A DNA stretch of 45,183 nucleotides, from contig NZ_LOKZ01000019.1 in assembly GCF_002211365.1 (NCBI RefSeq), forward strand, positions 1-45,183, in the 5' to 3' direction. Numbering within the stretch: position 1 is the first letter of the stretch; the number at the start of each line of letters is the position of its first letter. The position numbers and the translations under genes were made by a program. The notes under the pieces are model-generated. The model made no database searches, was not told where the DNA came from, and saw nothing but the letters and a program-made list of their open reading frames with translations. Origin of the DNA: Rhizobium sp. R711. GTDB taxonomy: Bacteria > Pseudomonadota > Alphaproteobacteria > Rhizobiales > Rhizobiaceae. This document shows positions 8,804-18,627 of the stretch, piece after piece.

Positions 8804-9596
8804 TCAGCCCCCGGCTCCGACATATTGCTGAGAGGCACGATATTTTCGTGTTGGCTCGCTTCTTCCAGGGCATTCATGTACTCGTCGCTGCGCACAACAG
8901 GAATGACCGTCCACGGCCAGAAGCGCGTTCATGATGAAGCGGGCAGTGCGTCCGTTCCCATCGGGTAACGGATGGATGTACGTGAAAAGAAACGGGGCGA
9001 CGATCGCCTTAATGCGCGCGTCGGGCTCGTCCGAAACGCATGTGGCGGCAAAGGGACATGCGACGAGCCCCGCAGGTAGACATTGTGCGATCGGTAACCG
9101 GCCAGCTGGTGCGCCTTGAGCATGCCCGCGGTCACCGAAGGGCTGAACATGGCCGGGAACCAGTCCTGGTGCCTTTCCTCGAGCAATTCGCCAGTTGGCG
9201 CCCCCCTTCGAGGATCTTCCTAATGTCCTCCCGCACTTCTTCGAAGGCCAGTCTGTATCCCTTGGCTGCAAGCGCATTCCTGGCCTCATAGTCCAGGGCG
9301 CCCTCGTCCGGCTGCCACTGACCATCCCGCACCCTTCGGATCAGCTCTTCCGAAACCTCATGGCCCTCGATCGAAAGCGAGTTCAGGGCGTCTGCCACGT
9401 ACCGCTGATCGATGTCCGCGATATGTCCGTCACGGTCATTGATTCGCACTTGCTCGAAGCCGATGTGATCGAGGGCGTCTTTCGCCATTCTCGACCAAAG
9501 ATTCTTGATCCGAGTGGCGGAGGGTGCTTGGTTGCGTTGCGCATCCAGTCTGACCAGATCCACGTTCGGGTCGAACGGATTAATCTCATTCGGATT
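8804..9596 (-). pseudogene. Fic-family (AMP-transferase type) protein, broken by at least three frameshifts
   Basis: Four consecutive minus-strand segments in alternating frames give one continuous Fic-like protein. The N-terminal part (about 9596-9190) contains NSLSIEGHEVSE, matching the class-II inhibitory motif (S/T)xxxE(G/N). Next come a segment with FSPSVTAGMLKAHQLAGYR and NVYLRGSSHV (about 9180-9040), a segment with the catalytic motif HPLPDGNGRTAR (about 9040-8905), and DEYMNALEEASQHENIVPL (8895-8830). Each join needs a frame change, so no intact enzyme can be made. Intact homologues transfer AMP or related groups to target proteins. A TAA in the N-terminal frame at 9597-9599 marks the visible limit. 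Confidence 0.8.
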
Positions 9597-10160
9597 TTAG
9601 CCGGCCGATACAAGGGCCTTGATAGTGGTGTCCGCGGCCCTTGTTCACCCCAGATGATGCAACGCTGCCGCAACGAGATCGCCGACGTGGCTTCGACCCC
9701 GTCCAGCAGGTATTGCAGCAGCGTACTCGTTCCGCGGATGCGATGACATCGGTCGCCGATGTTTTCCAGGCGCTGGAGGTACACTATTATTATGCTTTTG
9801 AATCTCACTAATTTTATGCCTTGGAATCATTCCCCTGGACTGCCGAACCTTCTCACGCAGAGCGCGATCCAACGCATTACTGCCCACCCAGCGCAACAGC
9901 TCGGGTACGTTCAGATCGCCGAAGGCCAAGGCCTCATGCGTTGCCCGAACGACCTCGAATAGCTTTCGGTGTCCGACGTTTGCTGCGAAGGACAGCCACG
10001 GCTTAAAAAACGAGCCTCGCAATCGCAGCGTCGCCGTTTGACGAACCGCGGCATGCTTGCGTTATGTCAATGAGGTCAACAGCGATCTTGTTATTGTCGC
10101 GACACTTTCGATCCGCCGCCGAAAGTAACCGGTTCAGCACGTGGTGGCAGGAGTTTACTT
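9597..10160. other. Degenerate region upstream of the Fic pseudogene; no recognised gene
   Basis: About 560 bases without a convincing gene. The minus strand has a 125-codon open frame at 10022-9645 (with FEVVRATHEALAFGDLNVPELLRW) whose start is protein-like and whose end is low-complexity. A second minus frame (about 9808-9600) has TSTLLQYLLDGVEATSAI. These could be pieces of a gene upstream of fic, or an N-terminal extension of it, broken by frameshifts. I do not recognise either. The tatA promoter should lie in the last 100 bases. Confidence 0.4.
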
Positions 10161-10310
10161 ATGGGTTCGTTTAGCGCCTGGCACTGGCTGATTGTGCTCG
10201 TAATCGTATTGCTTCTGTTCGGAAAAGGGAAAATCCCCGAGCTGATGGGAGATCTGGCACAGGGAATTAAGCAGTTCAAAAAGGGCGTTGAAGACGAACG
10301 CGAAGGATGA
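10161..10310 (+). CDS. tatA: Small TatA/TatE twin-arginine translocase subunit (49 residues)
   Basis: A 49-residue protein with one membrane helix (about residues 6-20, [13 protein letters not shown]). After the FG hinge comes the amphipathic helix [23 protein letters not shown], the full TatA/E signature. It is short because the usual charged C-terminal tail is nearly absent. The ATG at 10161 has AGGAG about seven bases upstream. TatA forms the pore-like component that exports folded proteins with RR signals. No tatB or tatC is present here, so it must work with subunits encoded elsewhere. NosZ and NosX in the operon below carry RR signals, and tatE next to nos genes is known from Pseudomonas stutzeri, so a dedicated role in NosZ export is a reasonable inference. 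Confidence 0.88.
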   Translation: MGSFSAWHWLIVLVIVLLLFGKGKIPELMGDLAQGIKQFKKGVEDEREG

Positions 10311-10335
10311 CAGACGATGAAGTCGGCTTGGATCG

Positions 10336-11166
10336 CTAGCCGGCCGGCCTTCCTCGTAAAGCCGCCAGGGTTTCGACAAGCTGTCCCGCAAGCTGCTGTG
10401 CCAGATCGCGGGTCCGGTCATCCTTTGAAAGTTCAGCTTGTCCAAGATGATGGTCGAGCAAGAGTTCGGCCAATGCTGTTGCCTGAAGGTCCGGCCCAGT
10501 CGGCGAACGCTCGATCTCCACCGTTTGATCTTGCGTCACGGCCCTTCGCTCAAACGCTTGCTGCGCGAACTCCAGGAACCGATTTGCATGGGTGGGTTGG
10601 TTCTTCGCCAGCGCTTTAAGGTGGACTTCCAGCCGGCGCTCGAGCTCGCTGATTGCAACGGTCTGCAGGACATATGACTTCGTTCGCATGTGGAAGGCCG
10701 CCCGCCGCTCGCGACGGAGCGTCGATACGTGCCCCAGTTCCTCGCGCGCCATGCGCTCGGCCGCCTTGGCAATCTCTGACGTTGGCGCATGCGCGGATAT
10801 ATAAGTCCAGAAGAGGAAGGCGCGCTCTTCGTTCCTGACTGCAACCGAAAAGGCCCTGTATGCGGACAGGAGGTCGGGATCGGTCAGGTTCATTCCCTCG
10901 TCGTCGAACAGTTCGTCCGATTGGCTGGCGGTGGTGTTCCTCAGCACGCCGAGTTCAGTCGACCATTTTTCCACGGAAGCGAGATGTTCGCGTTCCTCGG
11001 CGGCCAGTCTTTCGAAGACCGCAACGAGTTCGGGCTTGCCCGTCTGACGCATATGTTCGCGTAAGGCTTCATATCCTGCAACCGCCTCCATTTCCATGTC
11101 TCTGGCCGTTGCCAGCAATTCCGGCAACGAATTGATGGCACTTGGCTCCTTCGTCAGTCTCGTCAT
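10336..11166 (-). CDS. Ferritin-like/rubrerythrin-type diiron protein
   Basis: A 276-residue, largely helical protein. Four helices carry diiron-type ligands in the expected order: MEMEAVAGYEALREHM, LAAEEREHLASVEKW, NEERAFLFWTYISAH and MAREELGHVSTLRRERR. The two ExxH/EExxH motifs mark the rubrerythrin branch of the ferritin-like superfamily. No rubredoxin CxxC motif is seen. The second half (about residues 160-276) is helical and lacks recognisable motifs. The ATG at 11166 is preferred over an upstream ATG (11259), since the longer form adds 31 residues without family character. The gene is divergent from nosR and shares its upstream region, with an FNR/NNR-type palindrome between them. A role in iron or peroxide handling during low-oxygen growth is inference. 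Confidence 0.75.
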   Translation of the reverse strand: MTRLTKEPSAINSLPELLATARDMEMEAVAGYEALREHMRQTGKPELVAVFERLAAEEREHLASVEKWSTELGVLRNTTASQSDELFDDEGMNLTDPDLLSAYRAFSVAVRNEERAFLFWTYISAHAPTSEIAKAAERMAREELGHVSTLRRERRAAFHMRTKSYVLQTVAISELERRLEVHLKALAKNQPTHANRFLEFAQQAFERRAVTQDQTVEIERSPTGPDLQATALAELLLDHHLGQAELSKDDRTRDLAQQLAGQLVETLAALRGRPAG

Positions 11167-11227
11167 CGTGCTACCCGGCTCCTTTTGTGTTGCTGTAACC
11201 GGAATACCAGAAAGAAGATTTTTGAGT

Positions 11228-11241
11228 TTGACGCTCGTCAA
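11228..11241. promoter_or_regulatory. FNR/NNR-type operator upstream of nosR
   Basis: TTGAC-GCTC-GTCAA is a perfect palindrome with TTGA and TCAA half-sites separated by six bases, the layout of FNR, FixK, NnrR and DNR binding sites (consensus TTGATnnnnATCAA). The match extends by one base each side (TTTGA...TCAAA, 11227-11242). Its centre lies about 75 bases before the nosR ATG and about 69 bases before the ferritin-like ATG, so it could control both genes. Activation under low oxygen or nitric oxide follows from known nos regulation. Which family member binds cannot be told from the site alone. Confidence 0.75.
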
Positions 11242-11309
11242 AGAGCGCATCTCGGCCAACGCCTAGTGTCGCCCCACGTACTTCGCAAACGGGTGGACGC
11301 GCGCAAAAC

Positions 11310-13583
11310 ATGACATCGAATTCGAGATCCTGGCTCCGAGCATGCCTGCGCGCGCTTGTCGTGGTGTCCGTCACCCTGTTGTCGGCGGCAGCCTGTAGCG
11401 CTGCCGACCAGCTTGCGACCTATCTCCAAAAAGTCCAACCGGGCGAACTTTTCCAGGAAGCCGAAAGCTTTGGCGCTCCGCAGGGCGAGCCGCCAATCGC
11501 ACCAGTGATGAAAGCCGGTGAGGTTCTCGGATACGCATATCTGAACTCCGACTTCACCGCGTCGACCGGCTACTCTGGCAAACCTATCCATATCGTGGTC
11601 GGGATATCGCGCGAAGGGGTTATCCGCGGCATCAAACTCGTCGACCATAAGGAGCCGATCGTTCTGATCGGCATTCCCCAGGCCCGCGTTGTCGCGGCAT
11701 TGAATTCGATCATCGGAAAGGACCTCAGTCGTGTGGCTGCCGGTCTCGATCGTCCGCCACAAGTCGACATCGTCAGTGGCGCGACCGTGACCGTGTTGGT
11801 CATGGGCGACAGCGTGATCAGGTCGGCCGTCAAGCTTATCCGCTCGCATCGCCTTGACAGCCAAAACACGGTTCAAGCGCCTCAGATCGCCGAGGTGAAG
11901 CATGTCGACGAGGCGAAGGTCGGGATCGAGGACTGGCAGACGCTCTTGGGCGACGGGTCGATCCGGAGCCTGCGCCTTTCCGTCGGGGAGGTCTCGCAAG
12001 CGTTTCGTGCTGCCAAGCAGGATGCGGCCGCAAACAACCCGGAGGCGACACCAGAGACGGAGCGTTTCATTGATCTTTATGTCGCGCCTGCAAGCGTACC
12101 CATCATTGGACGCAGTCTGCTCGGTGACGCGCTCTATGAACGTCTGCGCAAGCAGTTGAAGGCGGATCAGTCTGCGCTGCTTGTCGCAGGCGACGGCGCC
12201 TATTCCTTCAAGGGCTCTGGATACGTCAGAGGCGGTATTTTCGATCGTATCGAGCTTCTGCAGGACGGCCAGGGCGTCAGGTTCCACGATCATGACCACA
12301 CCCGCATTCCTTCGCTCGCGGCGGTCGGCGCACCCAAACTCAGAGAAATCGCGCTTTTCGTCGTGCCGAAGGATTTCACCTTCGACGTGACGGGGCCCTT
12401 TGAACTCCAGCTGCTCGTCCAGCGCACCTTCGGCGCGCAGAAGGCGGTGTTGCCCTATAACCTCGGCTACACGCTTCCCGACACCTACGTGAAGATTGAT
12501 CGCGTCAGCCAGGTTCTTCCTGTCGCGGCCCCTCCCGCGCCCGTCGAGGCGTCCGACACGCCCGAAAGCAATGGCGAACCTCAGCTTTGGGTAAAGATCT
12601 GGGACGGCAGCCGCATCAAGATCACGATCACGGTGGCTGCAATCCTCACCCTGACCGCGATCTTCTTCTTCCAGGATTGGCTGGTGCGCCGGCCCAAGCT
12701 CTTCGGATATGTCCGCACGGGGTTTCTCGTGTTCACGCTCGTCTGGCTCGGCTGGTATGCAAATGCGCAGCTCTCCGTCGTGAACGTGCTGACCTTCGCC
12801 AACGCCGTCATTTCCGACTTCAACTGGCAGTTTTTCCTCGCAGCGCCGCTGATCTTCCTGCTCTGGGCTTCAGGGGCGGCCGCGTTGCTCTTCTGGGGCC
12901 GGGGGCCGTTTTGCGGGTGGCTGTGCCCCTTCGGTGCGCTGCAGGAGCTGACCAATGGCCTGGCCAAGAAGCTCGGGGTGCCTCAGGTAAAGCTCCCATG
13001 GGGGCTGCACGAGCGCCTCTGGCCGGTGAAGTACATCATCTTCCTCGGTCTCTTCGGCCTCTCCTTCTACTCGATGGCGCTGGCGGAGACATTTTCAGAG
13101 GTCGAGCCCTTCAAGACAGCGATCGTTCTCAAGTTCGCCCGTCAGTGGCCGTTTGTTCTGTTTGCCCTGACTTTGCTTGGCGCAGGTCTCTTCATTGAGC
13201 GCTTCTACTGCAGATATCTGTGCCCCTTGGGAGCCGCACTGGCGATCCCCGGACGGATCAGGATGTTCGAATGGCTGAAGCGGTGGCCAGAATGTGGTTC
13301 TCCTTGCCAGCGCTGCGCCAAGGAGTGCCCCGTCCAGGCCATTCACCCCGAGGGCCAGATCAACGTCAACGAATGCATCTACTGCATGCACTGCCAGGAA
13401 CTTTACCAGGACGACCAGCGCTGTCCGCACATGATCCAGGTGCGCCTCAAGCGTGAGAAATTCATGGCGCTGTCAACGCCAGAATCGCGCGGCGAAACGC
13501 CTGCGCGGAAGCCGAAGGTCGAAGTCACCTACAGGGGCGCCCCCATCCAGAAAGCAGAGACCGCGCCGGACCAATCGGCGTGA
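11310..13583 (+). CDS. nosR: NosR, membrane flavo-iron-sulfur protein for N2O reduction
   Basis: A 757-residue polytopic protein needed for nos expression and for electron delivery to NosZ. A signal-like N-terminus is followed by a periplasmic FMN-binding domain. Its SGATVT motif (residues 156-161) is the ApbE flavinylation site, with the last threonine the expected FMN attachment point. Membrane helices begin at about residue 430. Two CxxxCP motifs ([10 protein letters not shown] and [10 protein letters not shown]) lie in membrane loops. The C-terminus has two ferredoxin-type clusters (CQRCAKECP and [11 protein letters not shown]). Length and domain order are those of complete NosR. It heads the nos operon, 22 bases before nosZ, with an FNR/NNR box upstream. 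The gene for its flavin transferase, nosX, closes the same operon. Confidence 0.96.
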   Translation: MTSNSRSWLRACLRALVVVSVTLLSAAACSAADQLATYLQKVQPGELFQEAESFGAPQGEPPIAPVMKAGEVLGYAYLNSDFTASTGYSGKPIHIVVGISREGVIRGIKLVDHKEPIVLIGIPQARVVAALNSIIGKDLSRVAAGLDRPPQVDIVSGATVTVLVMGDSVIRSAVKLIRSHRLDSQNTVQAPQIAEVKHVDEAKVGIEDWQTLLGDGSIRSLRLSVGEVSQAFRAAKQDAAANNPEATPETERFIDLYVAPASVPIIGRSLLGDALYERLRKQLKADQSALLVAGDGAYSFKGSGYVRGGIFDRIELLQDGQGVRFHDHDHTRIPSLAAVGAPKLREIALFVVPKDFTFDVTGPFELQLLVQRTFGAQKAVLPYNLGYTLPDTYVKIDRVSQVLPVAAPPAPVEASDTPESNGEPQLWVKIWDGSRIKITITVAAILTLTAIFFFQDWLVRRPKLFGYVRTGFLVFTLVWLGWYANAQLSVVNVLTFANAVISDFNWQFFLAAPLIFLLWASGAAALLFWGRGPFCGWLCPFGALQELTNGLAKKLGVPQVKLPWGLHERLWPVKYIIFLGLFGLSFYSMALAETFSEVEPFKTAIVLKFARQWPFVLFALTLLGAGLFIERFYCRYLCPLGAALAIPGRIRMFEWLKRWPECGSPCQRCAKECPVQAIHPEGQINVNECIYCMHCQELYQDDQRCPHMIQVRLKREKFMALSTPESRGETPARKPKVEVTYRGAPIQKAETAPDQSA

Positions 13584-13605
13584 CATGAAAAAAAAGGAGA
13601 CGGAA

Positions 13606-15516
13606 ATGACGACAGAAACAAAGAACCCACTGTTCAATCGACGCCAGTTGCTGGGTACCACAGCCTTTGCGGCGGCAGCCGGCGCAGCTGGTATCGGCAG
13701 CGCACTGACACTGTCTGGTGCCACGGCGACAGCCGCGCATGCCGAAGGTCAAGACCACCTGGTCGAGCCCGGTGAACTGGATGAATACTACGTGTTCGTT
13801 TCCGGCGGTCAGTCGGGCGAGGTGCGCGTTGTCGGGCTCCCTTCGATGAGAGAACTCATGCGCATCCCGGTCTACAACCGCTGCAGCGCGACCGGCTGGG
13901 GGTTGACGAACGAGAGCCGCAAGGTCCTCACGGAGGGCCTGCTTCCGCAGACCCGCGAATTCCTGGCGACGCGTGGTGGTGTTTACCAGAACGGCGATCT
14001 GCACCATCCGCATCCATCGTTTACGGACGGCACCTACGACGGCCGGTACCTGTTTGCAAACGACAAGGCGAATACCCGCGTCTGCCGAATCCGTCTCGAC
14101 GTGATGAAGTGCGACAAGATCATCGAACTTCCCAACCAGCATACCGTGCACGGCCTTCGCGTCCAGAAGTACCCCAAGACGGGATATGTGTTCTGCAACG
14201 GAGAAGATCGCGTTCCTATACCGAACGACGGCAAGGTTCTGGACGATCCCAAGCAGTATCATGCGGTCTTCACGGCCGTTGACGGCGAAACGATGGAAAT
14301 CGCCTGGCAGATCATCGTTGATGGCAACCTCGACAACGTCGATGCCGACTATCAGGGCAAATATTGCTTTGCGACATGCTACAATTCCGAAGAGGGCGTG
14401 AACCTTCCGGAGATGATGGCCAAGGACCAGGACTGGGTGGTCGTCTTCAACCTCAAGAGGATCGAGGAAGCGGTCGCGCGCGGAGACTTCAAGAAGATCG
14501 GCGGGGTGCCGGTGCTGGATGGTCGCCATGGCTCGGCCTACACCCGCTACATTCCGGTTTCCAACAGCCCGCATGGGATCAATACGGCCCCTGACGGCAT
14601 TCATGTGGTTGCCAACGGCAAGCTCTCGCCGACCGTCACGGTCTTCGACGTTCGAAAGTTCGATGATCTTTTCGACGACAAGATCAAGCCAAGGGAGACC
14701 GTTGTTGCAGAACCCCAGCTCGGTCTCGGCCCGCTCCACACGGCCTATGACGGGCGAGGCAATGCCTATACGACGTTGTTCATCGACAGCCAGGTGTGCA
14801 AGTGGAACATCGAGGACGCAATTCGTGCCTTCAAGGGAGAGAAGGTCGATCCGATCCGCCAGAAGATCGACGTTCAGTACCAGCCGGGTCACAACCATAC
14901 ATCCATGGGGCAGACAAAGGATGCGGACGGAAAGTGGCTGATCTCGCTGAACAAGTTCTCGAAGGACCGCTATCTCAATGTCGGCCCTCTGAAGCCGGAA
15001 AACGATCAGCTGATCGACATTTCTGGCGACAAGATGGTTCTCGTCCACGACAACCCGACCTTCGCCGAACCGCATGACGCGACCATCGTACATTCCTCGA
15101 AGATCAATCCGGTCAATGTTTGGAACCGCGAGGACGTCTTCTTTGCCGACGCGGTCGCCCAGGCAAAGAAGGACAACATAGATCTTCTTTCGGACTCGCA
15201 GGTGATCCGGGATGGAAACAAGGTGCGCGTCTATATGACTTCGGCGGCACCTGCCTTCGGTCTTGAATCCTTCAACGTCAGGCAAGGCGACGAGGTGACA
15301 GTCTACGTCACCAACATCGACGACGTCGAAGACCTGACCCACGGCTTCTCGATCGTCAACTACGGCATACAGATGGAGGTTGCCCCGCAGGCCACTGCAT
15401 CGGTCACCTTCACGGCCGACAAACCAGGGGTCTACTGGTACTACTGCTCGTGGTTCTGCCATGCGATGCACATGGAGATGCAGGGGCGCATGCTGGTCGA
15501 GCCAAAGGCGGCGTGA
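13606..15516 (+). CDS. nosZ: Nitrous oxide reductase NosZ (clade I, Tat-exported)
   Basis: A 636-residue periplasmic multicopper enzyme that reduces N2O to N2. The N-terminus has a twin-arginine signal ([11 protein letters not shown]) and a cleavage region near AHAEG, which defines the clade-I (Tat) type. The seven-bladed propeller carries the CuZ histidine motifs: [31 protein letters not shown] and FAEPHDA. The C-terminal cupredoxin domain has the CuA motif [12 protein letters not shown]. The ATG at 13606 is chosen because AAGGAGA lies five bases upstream; an in-frame ATG at 13585 would add seven lysine-rich residues. The stop overlaps the nosD start by one base. All recognised copper ligands are present, so the enzyme appears functional. 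Confidence 0.97.
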   Translation: MTTETKNPLFNRRQLLGTTAFAAAAGAAGIGSALTLSGATATAAHAEGQDHLVEPGELDEYYVFVSGGQSGEVRVVGLPSMRELMRIPVYNRCSATGWGLTNESRKVLTEGLLPQTREFLATRGGVYQNGDLHHPHPSFTDGTYDGRYLFANDKANTRVCRIRLDVMKCDKIIELPNQHTVHGLRVQKYPKTGYVFCNGEDRVPIPNDGKVLDDPKQYHAVFTAVDGETMEIAWQIIVDGNLDNVDADYQGKYCFATCYNSEEGVNLPEMMAKDQDWVVVFNLKRIEEAVARGDFKKIGGVPVLDGRHGSAYTRYIPVSNSPHGINTAPDGIHVVANGKLSPTVTVFDVRKFDDLFDDKIKPRETVVAEPQLGLGPLHTAYDGRGNAYTTLFIDSQVCKWNIEDAIRAFKGEKVDPIRQKIDVQYQPGHNHTSMGQTKDADGKWLISLNKFSKDRYLNVGPLKPENDQLIDISGDKMVLVHDNPTFAEPHDATIVHSSKINPVNVWNREDVFFADAVAQAKKDNIDLLSDSQVIRDGNKVRVYMTSAAPAFGLESFNVRQGDEVTVYVTNIDDVEDLTHGFSIVNYGIQMEVAPQATASVTFTADKPGVYWYYCSWFCHAMHMEMQGRMLVEPKAA

Positions 15517-16889
15517 TGGCGTCCCTTGCCAAGATAGCGCTATTCGGGATGGCGGTCGCAACGACCGCCGTTCCAGCATATGCTTTTGCGACAGAGCATC
15601 GGCTGACGTCAGATGACGATCTGTCCGTGCAACGGGTTATCGACGCGGCTGACGGCGGAGACAGGATAATATTGGCACCGGGCACCTATCGCGGTCGCCT
15701 GGTTGTCGACAAGCCGATTGTCCTGGAAGGAGAGCGAGGCGCAATCATCCTCGGCGATGGCAAGGGAAGCGTCGTTACGGTTTCGGCGGCTCAAGCCATT
15801 GTTCGCGGACTGGAAATTAGGGGATCCGGCTTTGATCTTGCAGGACTTGATTCCGGGGTCTTCGTCAGCCAGTCGGCCACCGGCGCGGTGGTCGAAGACA
15901 ATGTCATCACGGGAAACCTGAACGGCATCTATCTGCACGGGGCGGCGGGCTCTGTTGCCCAACGAAATCGCATTCAAGGCGTTGCTGCCGGACGCATGAG
16001 CGAGGCTGGCAACGGCGTTTCATTGTGGAACGCTCCCAATGCGAAGATCATCGACAACGATATCAGCTTCGGAAAAGATGGCATTTCGACGAATGCCAGC
16101 AAACGCAACCTCTTCAAGGGCAACCGCTTCCGCGATCTGAGGTTTGCGATCCACTACATGTACACCAACGACAGTGTGATCACGGGCAACATCTCCGAGG
16201 GGAACCTCGTCGGCTATGCGATCATGTTTTCAAGCCGGCTTACGATTACCGACAACGTATCGGACGGTGACCGGGATCACGGATTGCTGCTCAACTTCGC
16301 GAACGGATCGACCATATCAAAGAACAAGGTGATCGGCCGACTTCAGGCGTCCGATCGATGGATCATGGGGGGCACGCGATCGGAATCCGCGGACATGCCC
16401 GGCATCGAAGCTGGTTCCCTCGGCGGTGAGGCAACGCGGCTCGGGCCTGAGAAATGCGTTTTCATCTACAATGCAAACCGCAACGTCCTTGAGGACAATT
16501 CTTTTGAAAATTGTGCCATCGGCATTCACTTCACCGCCGGCTCGGAAGGCAACGAGATTGTCGGCAATGCCTTTGTCGGCAATCGCAATCAGGTGAAATA
16601 CGTCGGCTCGCGCTACCTCGACTGGTCGAAGAACGGCCGCGGAAACTACTGGAGCGACAACCCGTCCTTCGACCTCAATGGCGATGGCGTAGGTGACAGC
16701 CCCTACCGTCCGAACGACATCGTGGACACGGTTCTTTGGACCCACCCGCAGGCGAAGATTTTGACGACAAGTCCAGCCGTACAGATCATTCGCTGGGCGC
16801 AGGCCCAGTTTCCCTCACTGTTGCCTGGCGGCGTGATCGACAGCAAGCCGCTGATGGCGCCTCCTTTTGGGAAGGATGCAATACAATGA
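15516..16889 (+). CDS. nosD: NosD, periplasmic copper-centre maturation protein
   Basis: A 457-residue protein with a Sec signal peptide ([23 protein letters not shown]) and repeated parallel beta-helix turns, for example VVEDNVITGNLNGIYLHGAAG and FKGNRFRDLRFAIHYMYTND. This carbohydrate-binding/sugar-hydrolase-like (CASH) fold is the NosD hallmark. NosD works in the periplasm with the NosFY ABC transporter to assemble the CuZ site of NosZ. The ATG at 15516 uses the last base of the nosZ stop, and the stop overlaps nosF by four bases, so translation is probably coupled. Length matches family members. No defect is seen. Confidence 0.95.
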   Translation: MASLAKIALFGMAVATTAVPAYAFATEHRLTSDDDLSVQRVIDAADGGDRIILAPGTYRGRLVVDKPIVLEGERGAIILGDGKGSVVTVSAAQAIVRGLEIRGSGFDLAGLDSGVFVSQSATGAVVEDNVITGNLNGIYLHGAAGSVAQRNRIQGVAAGRMSEAGNGVSLWNAPNAKIIDNDISFGKDGISTNASKRNLFKGNRFRDLRFAIHYMYTNDSVITGNISEGNLVGYAIMFSSRLTITDNVSDGDRDHGLLLNFANGSTISKNKVIGRLQASDRWIMGGTRSESADMPGIEAGSLGGEATRLGPEKCVFIYNANRNVLEDNSFENCAIGIHFTAGSEGNEIVGNAFVGNRNQVKYVGSRYLDWSKNGRGNYWSDNPSFDLNGDGVGDSPYRPNDIVDTVLWTHPQAKILTTSPAVQIIRWAQAQFPSLLPGGVIDSKPLMAPPFGKDAIQ

Positions 16890-17803
16890 CATCGACGGTC
16901 TGTCTCAAGAACGTCTCGAAGCTCTATAAAGACGTGCATGCCATCGAGGACGTTTCCTTTTCGCTGGAGGAAGGGGAGCTTGTGGCACTCGTTGGACACA
17001 ACGGGGCGGGAAAGACGACGCTGATCAAGGCGATCCTTGGTCTCATTCGACCGACCGGTGGAACCGTAAGGGTGCTCGGCGAGGATCCCGTTTCCGGCAA
17101 TCTCGGTGTCCGCAAGGACGTCGGATACCTGCCGGAAAGCGTGTCGTTTCATCTGGCGCTGACAGGCAAGGAGATCCTTTCCTTCTACGCCAGACTGAAG
17201 CGGGTTCCAATGAGCGGTTGGCAAGGCCTCTTCGACCGTGTCGGACTGGCAAAGGCCGCTGCAGACAGACCGGTCAGAACCTATTCAAAGGGCATGCGCC
17301 AAAGGCTGGGATTGGCGCAAGCGCTGTTGGGAGAACCACGGCTTCTCCTTCTCGACGAGCCGACGAGTGGCCTTGATCCGGCTCTGAGGAGAAGCTTTTA
17401 CGACCTGATCCTGGAATTCAAGCGCAAGGGAACAACGGTCCTGCTGTCCTCACATGCTCTCAGCGAGCTGGAGGAACGGGCCGAACGCGTGGTCATCGTC
17501 AATCGCGGACGCAAGATCGCCGACGGCAGCCTGGACGAGCTTCGACAGATTGCCTGCCTGCCAACGCATATCCGCTTCAAGCCGAGCGCCAATGTCGGCG
17601 TCGACCAGTGGTCACGCGGCTCGGTCAAATGGCTGGAGCGAAAGGACAAGTTTCTGGAAGCCAATATCGATCACAGGGAGAAAATAGCGGTGATCTCTGC
17701 CGTAACCTCGGATCCGGACGCACTGACCAGCATGACGATCATCGAACCGACGCTCGACGATGTCTACGCGCATTTCCTTCAAGGACAGGGAAGAAAGCCG
17801 TGA
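16886..17803 (+). CDS. nosF: NosF, ABC transporter ATPase for CuZ assembly
   Basis: A 305-residue cytoplasmic ATPase. The Walker A motif is GHNGAGKTTLIKAI, the signature is YSKGMRQRLGLAQALL and Walker B is LLLLDEPTSGLDPAL, followed by the switch histidine in LLSSHALSELEE. It pairs with NosY in the membrane and NosD in the periplasm and powers maturation of the NosZ copper-sulfur centre. The ATG at 16886 overlaps the nosD stop (ATGA) and its own stop overlaps the nosY start (GTGA). All catalytic motifs are intact. The C-terminal 70 residues are variable, as in other NosF and drug-ABC ATPases. Confidence 0.95.
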   Translation: MTSTVCLKNVSKLYKDVHAIEDVSFSLEEGELVALVGHNGAGKTTLIKAILGLIRPTGGTVRVLGEDPVSGNLGVRKDVGYLPESVSFHLALTGKEILSFYARLKRVPMSGWQGLFDRVGLAKAAADRPVRTYSKGMRQRLGLAQALLGEPRLLLLDEPTSGLDPALRRSFYDLILEFKRKGTTVLLSSHALSELEERAERVVIVNRGRKIADGSLDELRQIACLPTHIRFKPSANVGVDQWSRGSVKWLERKDKFLEANIDHREKIAVISAVTSDPDALTSMTIIEPTLDDVYAHFLQGQGRKP

Positions 17804-18627
17804 AAAACATACTGATCATAGCGCGCAAGGAGATACAGGAGGGCCTCAGAAACCGCTGGGTCGTGGCGGTCACGCTGCTGCTTGCCTCGCTTGCATTGAC
17901 ACTTTCCTTCCTCGGAAGCGCGCCGACCGGGAATGTCGGCGCCGGCCGTCTCGACATTGTCATCGTCAGTCTCTCAAGTCTCACGATCTTCCTGGTTCCG
18001 CTGATTGCACTGCTTCTTTCACACGACGCCATCGTCGGCGAGATGGAGCGCGGCACTTTGCTGCTTCTTCTGAGCTATCCAGTCGGACGCAAACAGGTCG
18101 TTCTCGGAAAGTTTTTAGGCCATACGCTTATTCTCTCTGTCGCAACGTTCGTGGGCTATGGTGCAGCTGGTGCTGCCTTGGTCGTTGCAGGTACTGCGGT
18201 TGATGCTCAAAGCTGGATCGCGTTCGCCTTGATGATCGGATCTTCCATTTTGCTGGGTACGGTCTTTATCGCGATCGGCTATCTGGTCAGCGCGTCTGTC
18301 ACGCAGCGCAGCACGGCTGGCGGCATGGCCTTGGGTATCTGGCTGTTTTTCGTGATCATCTATGACATGGGCCTGCTTGGCGCTCTCGTCTCGACAAAGG
18401 GGGAGGGCTTTTCGCCGGGACTCTTAAGCGCTCTTCTTATGGGCAATCCCACGGACGCCTACCGACTTCTCAATCTGGGATCACAGACGGCCGGATCGGT
18501 ATCGGCAATCGCTAGCGTTGCCGCCAATTCGATGCTCACGCCCGCGCTTTTGGTAACCTCGCTCATGCTGTGGGTTGCCATTCCCCTTTTGCTCGCAATG
18601 CTTCGTTTCTCCTGGAGGGAACTGTGA
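17800..18627 (+). CDS. nosY: NosY, ABC transporter permease for CuZ assembly
   Basis: A 275-residue inner-membrane protein with about six hydrophobic segments. The N-terminal IIARKEIQEGLRNRWVV cytoplasmic helix is typical of ABC-2 permeases, and MERGTLLLLLSYPVGRKQVVLGKFLG is the conserved loop that contacts the ATPase. It forms the membrane part of the NosDFY complex. The GTG at 17800 overlaps the nosF stop as GTGA; this start gives the normal NosY length. Its own stop overlaps the nosL start in the same way. The chain of overlaps from nosZ to nosX implies one coupled transcript. Confidence 0.94.
   Translation: MKNILIIARKEIQEGLRNRWVVAVTLLLASLALTLSFLGSAPTGNVGAGRLDIVIVSLSSLTIFLVPLIALLLSHDAIVGEMERGTLLLLLSYPVGRKQVVLGKFLGHTLILSVATFVGYGAAGAALVVAGTAVDAQSWIAFALMIGSSILLGTVFIAIGYLVSASVTQRSTAGGMALGIWLFFVIIYDMGLLGALVSTKGEGFSPGLLSALLMGNPTDAYRLLNLGSQTAGSVSAIASVAANSMLTPALLVTSLMLWVAIPLLLAMLRFSWREL

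Noticed and set aside
13525..15579. 684-codon open frame on the minus strand opposite nosZ
   Set aside because: It is an antisense shadow caused by third-position GC bias of nosZ. It lacks motifs and a ribosome site, while nosZ is certain.
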